A program made the translations under genes and the position numbers. The notes beneath the pieces are model-generated. The model was not told the DNA's origin and made no database searches. It was given only the letters and a program-made list of their open reading frames with translations. This document shows positions 34,173 through 46,224 of a DNA stretch of 64,000 nucleotides, piece after piece (positions within the stretch are counted from its first letter, which is position 1; every line of letters begins with the position of its first letter). This stretch comes from Plectrocnemia conspersa (lineage: Eukaryota; Arthropoda; Insecta; Trichoptera; Polycentropodidae): NCBI GenBank assembly GCA_009617715.1, contig VTFK01000166.1, positions 558,001-622,000 of the forward strand. Reading direction: 5' to 3'.

Positions 34173-35454
34173 TTTTATTAAAAAGCGATTTTAAAAATAT
34201 ATAAAAATCGTTAAGATAGATTTTAAGATATCATATTTTATTAGCGTGGTTTAGCTCATTTTTAAATTAAGACTACTTGATAAATTATAACACTGCTAAA
34301 AATTTAAACGACGTGTGAATGGAGCGCTAGAAAAATTAACGGTGAATCGATCTAAAAGCCAAAATAATTATCTTTTTTTTATAACAAACAAAAAATAAGA
34401 GCGTGTGAAGCATTTTTCAAGTCATTTTTTCAATAGGTTGACATTAATCGAGGCATTAGCGTAAGTGAACAATGTTTTCTCTAAAAGTCTTTTGATTTGA
34501 ATTGCACAATAGGAATAGTTTAAGTTGGCACCTGAGCTGGAAATCAACGGTGTATTAAACAATTGAGATAAATTGTGGCGGAGATGCGATGATTACTTTG
34601 GATGGTTAATGGTCAAACCGAAACGTGACTTACATCTACAACCATATCTACAACATGATAAGAGTCATCTCCAAAACAATCGCGACAACTGTTAGTAGCA
34701 GTTATGAGATCACACGAGCGAGGCTCAATTTGAAGGCATCATGACAGGCGTTTGAGTAAAGACATCGAATCAAATTAGCATGACTTGTATGTGACAGAAT
34801 AAAAAAGAATATTTTTGAAAGCTAAATTAATAATAGTAATTAAATTTTTGATAACAAATAATCTTAACGCATACCACAATTAATTAATAAATTTAAGTTT
34901 AGCGTTTGTCGGATATTAAAAACCATTTGTTATACGAATATCAAAAGCAAGGAATGCAACTACCGCGACTAAAAAAATGCAAGGTGAGCGCTCCTAAATG
35001 AAAGTCGCTTGGATACAAGATAGGTTAATAAGCAAATATCTTTTTATAAGGGTAATTCAATATCTTCGATTAAAAGAGAAATTTATTTTTTTGGGGACGT
35101 TGATTATATAATTATACGGAAAGGGTTACACGAGCCCCTTCTAATTATTATTGGATTCAATACTTAGCAAGTAATTTAAAAAAATATTTTTAGCCCTAGT
35201 CACGTTTGTGAGATATTCAAGAAGATTGGGAACAAAATATTTTTTGAATATGACAATATATCGTAAAATCTAATAATAACCATTACATCTTTGAGAGTGT
35301 GTTAAATATTAATGGAACATAAAAAAACATTTGTTGATGGAAATTTAATTGAAGAATCGTTTTTGAATTAAAAAATAAGTAAATATATACAATAAGTCGA
35401 CTTGAAGAGAGCATAAATATATGCGTAGCCTTTTTCTTAGATTTTGATGAAGCA
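34173..35454. other. AT-rich DNA without recognisable genes
   Basis: Nothing is recognised. Confidence 0.45.
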
Positions 35455-35464
35455 ACTGATATTT

Positions 35465-35600
35465 ATTTATTTAAATGGTTACCCCAATGCGTCACGATCT
35501 TGGTGTTGAAACAATACATTGTATTATTTCAATATACATAAAAAATATAATTAAAATAATACATATGATGGATACTGCAAAATTAATAATATTTATTCGG
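35465..35600 (-). repeat. GTGACGCATTGG-core repeat, copy 3
   Basis: On the minus strand it reads ATATGTATTATTTTAATTAT, then TATTGAAATAATACAAT, ATCGTGACGCATTGGGGTAA and a TTTAAATAAATAAAT tail. This is the closest relative of the 21.7 kb copy, matching over about 130 bp. Confidence 0.75.
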
Positions 35601-37000
35601 ATGGTATTTTATAAATTTTCAGTAAACGAAAAATTTTTTACAGTAATTCTTACGCACGGAAAAACCAAAGGAGAATAAATATAAATACAGTTATTAATAA
35701 CTTTATATAACAAATAAAATTTCCAATTTAAAAATTGTTTTTGAAAACGACAGAATTTATATATTTATTTCAACAAGATTTATATTTAAAAAAACTTAAT
35801 ACGAGAGAAACTTTATCTTTAAAATAGATTCTATACGAGGCAGTGTTCTTCAGAGATACCTATTAAGATTAAAAAATTAGGATATGTATTAAGCATCCTG
35901 ATATGACTTAATTCGACTGAAACATTATGATCCTAGAAATTAAAAATGTTGAAAAGCAATAAAGCGAGTTTTGATTATTTTTATATGATTAAAAATATCA
36001 CACTTTTTTTAAATTCCTCTCAGAAAAATATCAACATAGAAGAAAAATATTTATTTTCAATGAAAATTGAAAAAAATCCAGCATATGTGCCAAAAGGACC
36101 TGTATTTATTTGAGCACACAATCTGGAATGAAATCGGAACCTGCCGATTTATTTGCCATCAATTTGTGAAACTATCGATCGGTAGACATATATTGTATAA
36201 TATTGTTAATATATATAACTGACATCACCTTTGTAAAATAATTATGTCCATAATGAAATATATTGATATTTAATCATTAGGATATATAACTAATTTGTAT
36301 AATTATTCAACATCGGTGCTTTATCGTTATTAGAATTTTAATGAAATGCTATTAAGTATACAATTAATCATCCCGTAAAATCAGAGGTTGCTGGTCAGGC
36401 GCTTGACCCCGTTCCTTCAAAGACCCTTAAACTCGGACCCGATTGCTATTCCCATCGTGATGCTTATAATGAATGCATCAATATGCAAGTTTGTATCCGT
36501 CGTTGTTTCAATATGGCCGCCGGAACAACCATATAGCCATGCTGTGTCATACGCATACCATATGGAGGTCCTTGAATGCCATTCACGATCCGCCAACACC
36601 ATATCTTCTCATCATAACCACAATCGCCCAAATGAGAGGGCATTTGCGAGACGACAGACTTAGCTATTCCGTCGCGTGGGATGTGAAACCTGATTATTTC
36701 AAAGGTTGACTTAAATAAGAACGAGACGAAGGACTAACATAAATGTATACCGAAAATATTATTCCGAACCAAATTATATACATTGTCTCACGATGTGCAC
36801 AATAATATATTTTTATACTTGGGTAGTTATTTTTAAATTAAGAAAAACAATGACTCAACGTTCAGGGTTATAACTTAGACACGTTATTGCACAATTAACT
36901 CTTCTGAGTCATCATCATCATTGTATGCAGTTTAGTGCAGTATTAAATTTATTTTTTTCATTTCAGTCCCTCGTTACGTTACGTTCTTTAATTTTTTAGA
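35601..37000. other. Mostly AT-rich DNA with a balanced-composition patch at 36.38-36.72 kb
   Basis: The patch carries overlapping open frames on both strands (61 to 91 codons). None is recognised and none has clear splice or start context. It could be a conserved non-coding block or old repeat. Confidence 0.4.
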
Positions 37001-37001
37001 C

Positions 37002-37080
37002 CGGTGATATCATCGCGTAGTATTTGCGGTGATGAAAGTATTTTATACGTCGATGATGCAGTCGACACAATCACCGGTGT
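37002..37080. repeat. GC-richer inverted repeat (ACCGGTGAT stem)
   Basis: ACCGGTGAT at about 37,001-37,010 is inverted as ATCACCGGT at about 37,070-37,079, with GATGATGCAGTCGAC and TGCGGTGATG words between. A second small pair (GTCACT and AGTGAC) follows. The function is unknown; it may be a hairpin or a diverged MITE. Confidence 0.5.
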
Positions 37081-37409
37081 TCGTCACTAAAGTGACCCTC
37101 AACATTTTTGAGTGACGACTTAATATATTTGCAAACTCTTGACCTGCATTTTTGATCAAATCAAATCATAGACAAGCGATTGGTATTCCACTGAAGGTAT
37201 ATTATAATTAGTTGGAAGCATACCACAGATTATGCAATATCTATTTAGCTGATCCAACTAGATGTATGACATATAATCATATCACGTGTTCCGAATCAAT
37301 TGATACATACTAACACTCAATGTAATGTAATAATAATATTTTTTAATATTTTTCAAGTAGTTGATTATACATTTTATTACACCAAGTTGTGCTTTGATAG
37401 ACTACAGGA

Positions 37410-37475
37410 ACAGTCTTTTTAGACATTGCTAAAGCTTTCGATCGCATTTGGCACGCAGCGATTTTATATATAAAT
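37410..37475 (+). pseudogene. jockey-type reverse-transcriptase scrap
   Basis: The frame reads TVFLDIAKAFDRIWHAAILY and then a stop. The block V-F-L-D-I-x-K-A-F-D-R-V-W-H is the first palm motif (catalytic D) of jockey-type reverse transcriptases. No further parts of the protein are recognised around it. This lineage (A-F-D-R-I-W-H) differs from the A-F-D-K-V family seen elsewhere in the window. Confidence 0.82.
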
Positions 37476-37934
37476 TAATTTAAAAAACTCTAGTAACTTA
37501 AATTTAATGGTAGAAAATTAAAAATTATTTATCAAAATTTTATTCACAATATTTACGAGTGATTTCCCAACTAAACTTGACAGAAAGTTTTATTATATCT
37601 CTCACTATTCAATTTACTTTAAATTTAATTTCTTCTCACACTACTTTTATCTATCTCGCCCACATAATATCTGCAAATAATATAAATGAATTGTATGTAC
37701 ACTTTTTTGGCAAATAAAATTCAATCGTATTTTATATTCATATAATATATAACTTTTTGCTTTAGATGCTTTTTGCTTTAAAATCTTGAAACACTTATTT
37801 TTTTAATCAAATTCAGCAGCTTTCATTATTTTATCAATGAGCAATCATTTAAAATTTGGCATGATATTTTAAGCTTTTTTGTGACTATTATTAATTAATT
37901 TTGTATGTATTCAATAATAACTTTCATATGATAT

Positions 37935-38130
37935 ATTACATAACATTGTATGTTTACTTTCTGAATATGCATCGTATAAATTAATCTCAAATACTCGGAA
38001 ATGTCACGGGAAACGAGCGGCAATTCATTTATACACTACTATTGATACTTTACATAGCACATTGATTCGCATAATTTTGAAATTGATTATATTGATATGT
38101 TCATAATAGCTTATCGGTAAAATTACCCGA
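37935..38130 (+). repeat. dispersed repeat, copy 1 (pair with 58.4 kb)
   Basis: Shared ordered words with 58,420-58,615 include CTGAATATGCATCGTAT, GAAATGTC, CACTA and TATTGATA, ATAGCACATTGATTC, and GTAAAATTAC. The match spans about 200 bp in the same orientation. The family is unknown. Confidence 0.65.
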
Positions 38131-38423
38131 CAGACATGATTGATTTTCGCAATAAAATCAAATTATGTAAAATATCACCGTTAATAATGAGATAAAATAA
38201 AATATTGTTTTATTAAGAACAATCATATTACATAAAAATAATCGTAGAAAAGGCGTGAAGGTTTTATTTTATTTTACAATAATAACATTGTAAAATTTTC
38301 ATTGATATAAGAAGAGTTTCATAATTCATTAAAATATACATGTTACAATTTTTAAATGTAAATGGCATAAAATAATTTACCAAAGGATACATTGAAACTA
38401 TTTAAAGACAGTACAGATTTTTA
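38131..38423. other. AT-rich DNA without recognisable genes
   Basis: Nothing is recognised. Confidence 0.4.
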
Positions 38424-38720
38424 TCAAAGGGATTCAAGTAATATATTTGTTTTCATTTCGAAACACGTTCTTAAGTGTGTAAGGAATTCACTATTAAGAT
38501 ATTCATAGCGTTTTTCTATCAACCCATCATAATACCTTTGTGTCGTTTCCTCTGTGCAACGATTAGCATTCACGTTTCGTTCAAGTGCTTTCATCGTTGG
38601 AATTTTTAAGCACATAAATTTAGAACAATGAAAAAATCGAATGTCAGTTTTAAAAACCAATCGGAATGCACTCGATCCTGAGTGGTTCCAGAAGCAAAAA
38701 ACACTCGAGAGTTGAATCAC
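38424..38720 (-). other. unidentified 98-codon open frame
   Basis: The minus-strand frame has a hydrophobic first half and a more protein-like second half: MKALERNVNANRCTEETTQR, then YYDGLIEKRYEYLNSEFLTH. Its base composition is less AT-rich than that of its flanks. I do not recognise the family. It could be a fragment of a transposon protein or a captured exon; no splice sites were identified at its edges. Confidence 0.25.
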
Positions 38721-39157
38721 TAAAACCGAAAAATCGTATACGGTTAAACTTTAACGCCATTTCTAAACCGGTTTTCGGATCGGGACCTTCCTGATTGCTC
38801 ACAGGGTCAGCCTCCCTTTGGTTGAATAGATATTATTTATACGTATGTATATAGTGATGTATACATACACAGTATAAACTCGTTGCGTGATACCATAGGA
38901 ATGCAAGTGTTTCATGTGGAGAGAAAAAAGCGCGCGATGAAAACGGAACTCAAGAGGATGACTCTTCACTTAACATAATTCTTAAAATATTCAATCGATC
39001 GATTTATTATCATAAATATTTTCTGAAGCAATTGAAAAGACTGTTTTTTTAAAACATAAATAATGTGAATGAGTTCAATTGATATGCATACAACATTCGT
39101 AGTATTATTTAAAAAAAATACTCGATTAATTTTTTTATCTCATATTGGTGCAACTGT

Positions 39158-39695
39158 CTGTGCTGCGCATATCGATTGTCAGTCATATTGGACCCTTAAT
39201 TTGTGTTTGACAGCCAAATATAGACGATGCATTATGTCATTTCATTTTTGTTTAAAAGAATTTGCATGAAATTTTGGGTTAAAAATAGAATGGATTGTCG
39301 ACACACCTCAAAACGCTCGATATAAATATGGATACACGTTCCTACTATCTGCAGATCCTCAAAAACATCACTATATGTATGGATCGTATGAGGAACGTTC
39401 TCAAACATCGAATAATATATGACGCAATCGCGACTCGCTAATAATTATACTTTATCTAAGAACATCAACAATCGATAAGAATGTGAAAAATAAATACAGT
39501 GCTTATTAATCGCCACATCAGTATTAGGGAGATGCTACGTATGTCGTATGGTTTATGCTAAGTACTTTTTATAGACATTTTGGTCATTAAACAAGTAGCT
39601 AATTTCGTTCCAAAGCTGTTAAATGTATCTGACAAACGAGAATGGTTTCAACGGATTGTCGACACCACCCCTGAGCAATTTAAAAAATGCTATAA
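39158..39695 (+). repeat. long dispersed repeat, copy 2 (pair with 7.5 kb)
   Basis: This matches 7537-7990 across its length: GCGCATATCGATTGTCAGTC, a TTTGACAGCC patch, ATTAGGGAGAT, TTTTTATAGACATTTT, and a terminal coding-like block VPKLLNVSDKREWFQRIVDT. The first copy reads SKLLNVSDKPELLQRIVDN at that point. The conserved peptide suggests an old transposon gene end, not identified. Confidence 0.78.
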
Positions 39696-39847
39696 ATCAT
39701 AGCTCTTTAAAAATTAGCATTAGAATACAAATACAGATACGACCCGTACTTTTCTTATACAGATATCTGATAACTAATATTTGAATCTACTAACAATAAT
39801 CACCGAACCTAAGAAAAATGCAAATAAAGGCCTAATGTAAACAAAGT

Positions 39848-39959
39848 TTCAGTTGGTCGCAGTGATTATATGTTTGTAAAATTTATTAATAAATTTACAT
39901 TTAAAATACTTTTACGCCATCCGATGCAAATTATCAATTATGCCTTTGTCTGGCAATAG
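39848..39959 (+). repeat. dispersed repeat interrupted by an insertion (left part)
   Basis: TTCAGTTGGTCGCAGTGATT, a TTAATAAATTTACATTTAAAA stretch (shared in part), GCCATCCGATGCAAAT and TTTGTCTGGCAATAG match 56,772-56,870. The repeat resumes after 41,006 with AAGAATTCTGCCG, so it was split by the element at 39,960-41,006. Confidence 0.75.
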
Positions 39960-41006
39960 TTATGCCTGCACTACACTCTTTGGAAGTTGGCCAAGGTTGG
40001 CTAAGGACGGAGAATATAGTGGGTTACTTCGGTCGAGTTCGATTCTGCCCGCTCTAAAATCTCTCGGAAGTTGTCCGAGGATACCGAGAACGGGAGGTAA
40101 TGTGGGGGTAATTCAGTCGACTTGGCCAGCTTCGAGCGCTTCCGAACATTGACGGCAAATGGACCGAAGTCAAAGGAACCGAAGTCGGAGCTGCTCTTTC
40201 GAGCGCGAGCGGTGAGATACTTCTCCTTTCGCTCTCTCGCGTGTTAAGTGACGAGAGTGAGAGAGATATTGATATGGTTTTTCGCAAACTGAGATAGAAC
40301 GAGTAACTCGGTTCAATTGCAATGAATATGACGAGTGCTGCATTGTGGACACGTGGTCAAGTTATAATACCACATGCTTATCGGGGAATTCAATAGACTC
40401 TTACTGACATCTTGGAATATTTTAGGGCACCAATAGGGATTAATTATATTTTTGTTAGTATATTCTTCTAACAGATATCGTTATTATATATTTTTCATAT
40501 AAAATTAAATAATTAAAAAATAATTAGTGGTACTTGATTTTGTTAAAAAAAATCGTTTCGAATATCCTTATGTATTTTCCTAGATCGGTTTATATAAATG
40601 TCACACCATAACGAATTATTATTTAGAATCGATGGCGACAAATTCTAGGATGGTCACAGATGTGGTGCTCGTATTCTGAAGTATCATTTTTATACCTTAT
40701 GGCATTTTGCAAAAGCCAACAAAAAATTTGCGTAAATTGAATATTTACGACCGAAAAGTTTTCACTGATATTGTATTGGTGAGTGCCCACACAAACCTTT
40801 ATAATTATCAGTAGCGTAATTTTATAGCGATTATTTGGCACAGCTGTACATGACAACAGCCGCCGTGCAGACGTCATTCACGCCCGCCGTCCGGACGGCA
40901 TATGAAATTTGTGGCAATGTGGCCGCTACTCGGAAGTTGGCGACCTCGTCCGACTTCAGTTGAACTTCGGTTCGGACAACTTCCAGAGAGTGTAGTGCAA
41001 GCATAA
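39960..41006. mobile_element. unclassified DNA transposon with long terminal inverted repeats
   Basis: The left end reads TTATGCCTGCACTACACTCT, then TTGGAAGTTGGCC. The right end is its inverse (GGACAACTTCCAGAGAGTGT, then AGTGCAAGCATAA), about 32 bases with a few mismatches. An uninterrupted paralogue of the target at 56,865-56,895 supports the insertion. The interior is GC-richer, contains several GGAAGTTG and ACTTCGG words, and holds the ~90-bp repeat (40,208-40,270). No transposase is recognised. A target duplication could not be fixed. The superfamily is unknown; the length and the non-coding interior suggest a non-autonomous element. Confidence 0.75.
40208..40270 (+). repeat. ~90-bp GC-richer dispersed repeat, copy 3 (nested)
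   Basis: GCGGTGAGATAC, CCTTTCGCTCTCTCGC, GTGTTAAGTGACGAGAG and TGAGAGAGA repeat the pattern of 8098-8190 and 3925-4025. The copy lies inside the 39.96-41.01 kb element, which may reveal the origin of the other two. Confidence 0.65.
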
Positions 41007-41372
41007 AAGAATTCTGCCGGGCTCTAAGGACCGTTTCAATATAGTAAAACTCATATTTTATCTTCAAATGTTACTTGTTAATGCAAACATTTGTTTGCAT
41101 AAACAAGTAAGAAAAATGGATATTTTTCATTACCGAGTAAATCATCTGGATTTGAGAGTTTTAATGTTTAGAGCTTGAGCTTTCAACCAGTGGAGCTCAC
41201 ATTTCAAGCGTTAAACAGCATTCATTCAAATTACTGGATCTCATCACATCCAAAATACAGAAAGAAAGTAAGTGAAAATCGCGATGAATCCCTAGATTCC
41301 AATAATATTAAAACTCGCGAACCTCTAAAAATCTATATATATAGAATAACGCACTTGTAACACAAACAGAAA

Positions 41373-41625
41373 AATAATAAAACACAAGATAGAATCAAAG
41401 ATGACGCAGCTGAAGAGTCTGCGGCGGCTGTGAAATAAGGGCAAAATTACGCCAAAGATGATGACTATGACATCGGTGGTCGAAACGTCGGCAAACGAGA
41501 TGCGAGTAAGAAAGCCATTAAATATAATAAAACACAATATCGAATCAAAAATGACGGAGCTCAAGAGTCTGCAGCGGCTGAGATCAAGTCAAAATTACGC
41601 CCAAGATGATAATCACAACGTATGT
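41373..41625 (+). repeat. ~150-bp tandem duplication
   Basis: AATAATAAAACACAAGATAG at 41,373 recurs as AATATAATAAAACACAATAT at 41,521, about 150 bases on. Further paired words are ATGACGCAGCTGAAGAGTCT and ATGACGGAGCTCAAGAGTCT, then CAAAATTACGCC. A 78-codon open frame (MTMTSVVETSANEMRVRKPL onward) spans the second unit. The peptide is not recognised. Confidence 0.7.
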
Positions 41626-44600
41626 GTGTATATCAGAAATATATTGTCCACTATAATATACTGCAAAATATGTATACGTCATAAAACCATATAATTATTT
41701 TTTAAACATATTCTACTTTTACCATTAACATTTAAAGCATGCCTTTCTAGGTGTACCGAAAGCTTTTAATTGGATTACGAAAGTGAGCTTTAAGGTTTTA
41801 AATATTTACTCGTGCTGAGTTTTTGAAGAAGGTATTTACATATACATATATATGTTTTAAAACTCAGCAAGGTTGTTATCCCAATTCAAAATATGTACCT
41901 TACATGTATATTGCGAACCTGAAGAATAAAAAAATACGGAAGATTTTTTTTCAGCAATAAGTTTTTAAGCATATTGATTGTTAGAATTATAGATTTAAAT
42001 TTAAATCAGGACTGTACTAATATATGTATATTATGCATTAAAGGATTTAATCGCGTATTCCGGAAATCGCGGTTAATAAAATATTGCATAATACTCACAA
42101 CGTTATCAAATTTCTCTCTCCCTCTGAGTTATATAGACAGGTAGGCAACTGCGGCTAGCGAAACTTTAGGAATTCATTCCGTAGGATGTTGGTTGGTGGC
42201 GTGTATGCAAATTCAACATTTTGTACTTTCCAAAACCACCGGAATTATATGCACGTGGGTTTTATATTCTCACAGACGCTAGATTGGACTAATTAAAATA
42301 ATATTTTGGAACAGGAACCTTACTGGTGTTCGATTGATTGCAGCAATTGAGATTACCTCGTGTCATAATATACATTTTATGATAATTAAAATCTGTCAAT
42401 AAAATAATAAATGTTTAAATGTACATATTACTATAGCAATCGATCAATCTGCGATGTTTATAAAACGCGCACATGTAAGTTAAACATTGATCTTATAAAT
42501 GTATGGTTAAGTGTCATATCTGAGGTTATAAAACAAGTTATTTATTTGCTAAATGCAATAAATGACAACTTTATGATGTGCATATTAGGCAAAAATACAT
42601 TAATGTCGATTAAAGATATACCGCACTTAATAAAACTGTGGATACTAGAAAGATAAAAAGTGGAATAAATATCACAATTTTTGAATCTCAATTCCTTGAT
42701 CAATTTTTAGAACATTTCTAACAAACTTTTATGGTTTCAATCGAACATGAAAATGGAACGCTTCCTTTCTCAATTCAACGCTTGGGAATATTCTAAAACA
42801 TGGGTTCAAGAATTTTATATGGTTTCCATATGTATTGTATAATTAAAAAAATATTATATGCCCTAATTTGTTTCTTTATTTTATATGCCCTATTTATTAA
42901 TTTAATGTAAACCTAATTAATATACGTAAATGGTGCTAGATTCGATTATTAAAGAATATTAAATAGCAGTGAAATAAAAATAATTTTAATTGAATATAAT
43001 TTTAAACTATTCAGACTAGAAAAACAGTGTCACTAAAAAACGTGAAAGCTTTTTATCCTTTATATTTAATGAGTGGCGGTGAAATTTGTTTTTGTGACAA
43101 CGTTTTTAATTTATTTTTTGACGTAGCACAAAGAACTCGAACGACCAGCAAAAAGGTTTTTCATTTAGTTTGATAATGAAAAACGGATTTGTTCAACACG
43201 TAGAGAATAAAATTTCGCGTGGATTCGCATGTGGATTTACAATAATTAAAATTGAAGGATTTGTTAAAATACTTATATATTTAAATAAAATAGAGTTAAT
43301 AAACTGGTAACAGCTAAGCATAGATTTCAGAAAATTAACGCTTTAATGTTGTAAAAAATTGAAATGTCGTTTATTTTAATTACTTGAATATTACTTAAAA
43401 ACTTATTTTAAATGTTCATGTAGCTTTTCATGAAACTTTGTATCAAATCAGACACATTGTTAATGTATTATATGTGACTGAATAAAGCAACAGTTCAAAT
43501 ATTTATTACTATAGTATCTGCAAAACTAAAAGAGGATCCGATTGTTGTTGATATTAAAAAGCAAATATTTAAAAAATCATATATGAAATCTAGCTTACGA
43601 TCTCAAAAGTGGTACTTCCATATGATATATGTCTTTCGTATCAAAACATTTTTGGTTACAAGTGGCCCATTAAAATTCCGCAATAAAGCTCTTTTCATTG
43701 GAAAAAATTGTTTGTTTTCAACGTCACACGATTGACACATACCAAATGCGATGCTATTCACGTACGAGTCTTTTTTAAAAATTTACAATGATTTCTCCGA
43801 CAACAACAGCACTGCAGGTTGAAAACCTCTCTGAGAATTGGGTTAGCGTTGTCATTATGCAAAGCCAGACTCTTGAATCACAGCCGATAGAAAGTCGCAC
43901 GCGTCTTTTTTTATGCTTAGAAAACTACACGGTGTTCTGAATTTTTTAGACACACTCACAATGACCACCTCTTCCCACATGTCGGAAGAGCTAGAGACAT
44001 TCCAGAAGTTCAGAGGGTCACTAACCGCGATCTCAAACTATGAGTTTCGAGTGGGTGCTTCACAATCGAAAGAGAAAACAGCAATGTATACAAACCAGAT
44101 GTAAGCGTGGTAAGGTGTTCATAATATATTTTTTTTAAATGCCGATAAGGTTATGATATAAATTAAATAATTAGAGATACGTTTATATAATATTATACAG
44201 CAGCATCATTAGTGTTCGTTTAATGTGAGCGCAGTCACGCCAATAATAATTAATGTTCTTGTGTCATCGTCTTTCTGCAGTCAATATGACTAGTCATGTT
44301 TCGACATAATTGCAGAAATTATTATAAAAATAATTTTTATTTAATAATGCAATAAACCATATACATTAATTAAATTCATAAAAGTACGACTTATCCATTC
44401 CTTTAAATCTAGCATAATATTTACAAAACACATTAGTGTTCAATAAAGTACTTATAAAGTAATCAAATATATATACAGGCAGTAAAAATCTTTTGAGTTC
44501 TCCAAAGTAAATCAATCAATTAACTTTTTAACATGTATGCTGAAAACAATATTAAAAAAATATTTATTATTGTTACATATTTCCTTAATATATTTAACTT

Positions 44601-45804
44601 ACATTATGTTAAGATTAGATCATGGATCATAAAACATATGGACTTGTTCGTAATAATGAATTAAATCTAAACGTAATAAACAAATTAATAGTTTATAATG
44701 CATAAAAAAATATTTTATTTCTGCATAAGCAGTAACTATATTTTTTATCTTAATTGTTTTCTTTAAAGTTAAGAAAAAATATTGTAATAAAATTAACATT
44801 TTAACATATTAAATACCTCGACTTATTAGCGGTAATTAAGAAATACGTTTTGTAGTCAAAGTGCAATTTTTAATGATTGTTTTTTTTTTAATTTGCAACT
44901 GCGGATCAAGTACTAATGAAATTAATAAAGTGGTAAATAAGTTGAAATCTAAACAATTCATTAACTACATCTTTAATGTATGAAAATAGATTAACCTAAA
45001 TGTGTTTTTATATATTAAAAAAGAGACTTGCAATAAATATTGCCATTCACTAATTTTATGACGCTTACAAAACAGTTCGCCATTCACGATTTTTTATACA
45101 AACGGCAAATTTCTGAAGCGTATTTTCTGTTTTTAAAAACATAGTGTCGTCGAGATAGAAACTAGTCTGTATTTTAACTAATCGATATTTGTCTGATATT
45201 TAATAAAAGTTGATCTAATGCAGTAAATTGCACCTTAACAACATTAGCATGAAAAATTCTTAATTGTTTAGAAATTCTACCGGAACTTGGTTTATATTTT
45301 GCATCGAACTATTTGAGGTATTATGCGGTCGGAAACTTTGAAACTACGGCGTCGTACGGTATTTTAGTCAGAATGACGAGAGCGTAAATTTCTTCCGGGA
45401 CTAATAAATATACAATGCAGCTCTTACTATATTAACAAAATAATATAATTATGTACAAAGTACCTGCATAGTTAAGAGACGCTGCAGATTCTTGCTTCTA
45501 AGAAGCAGTATCAAACACTCACGGTGTGTTAGATGTTATGCACATTGTTTACGAACCAATACTTGTCAGGTTCAAATAATAAGATGTAAAAGTTTTGTCA
45601 ACAATATTGAAACGTAGTCATGTTTAAATGGGTTGACGATGAATCAACTGCATGTGTAATTAACGTTCATAGTATTTATAAAACAACGTTCATTGTCTAG
45701 AAAAGATATTAGTAATTAAGATCCATTCAACATATAAACGTATTTATCATTGGCTAAAAAATGGGGGATAACATATCGTGAAGCTTTTTCTCTATTAAAG
45801 ACAT
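41626..45804. other. Long stretch without recognisable genes
   Basis: The region is AT-rich throughout, with balanced patches at about 42.13-42.25 kb and 43.79-44.05 kb. The latter includes a minus-strand LALHNDNANPI-like peptide that faintly resembles the H-D-N-A-P block of Tc1/mariner transposases, which is too short to support a call. Confidence 0.4.
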
Positions 45805-45809
45805 TCAGA

Positions 45810-45965
45810 CATTAAAATATATTGTGGGGTCTATCAATTGTAACTTTCCTTTTCCGTTAATACTGTTAAAAAAATACGGGTATGTATAAATAATAACGTC
45901 AATTCTGTTCGCCCCAACAAGTGCATAATGGCGAGCCTCCAACTCAACACGTGCGCGCGACTTCT
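45810..45965 (-). repeat. coding-like dispersed repeat, copy 1 (pair with 57.9 kb)
   Basis: The minus-strand frame reads KKKSRARVELEARHYALVGA and later YFFNSIN. The plus-strand segment at 57,861-58,160 encodes KKGSRARVWLKARHYVLAGK and YFFNSIN, so the two are paralogous over about 150 bp. The family is unknown; it may be a DNA transposon. Confidence 0.7.
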
Positions 45966-46224
45966 TTTTGGTTCTATTCATATAAATCAATATCGAGTAA
46001 TTTAAAAATTAGAAGCTTGTAAATAAAACACTTTCAAAACATCGTAACAAAATTCTTAATAAATTGTTGTATTTTGCCTAGCATCGATAAATACAGATTT
46101 TCGACGTGATTATTACCACAGATGCACATGACCATAAACAGTTTTGAGAAAAGAATACATTTGAATAATATAATTCGTGAAATATTGCCTATGAAGTTCT
46201 CAATTGACCACAGCTATATATATA

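Noticed and set aside
43700..44105. Faint minus-strand Tc1/mariner-like HNDNA block and a 63-codon plus-strand frame
   Set aside because: The match is under ten residues and no flanking motifs support it.
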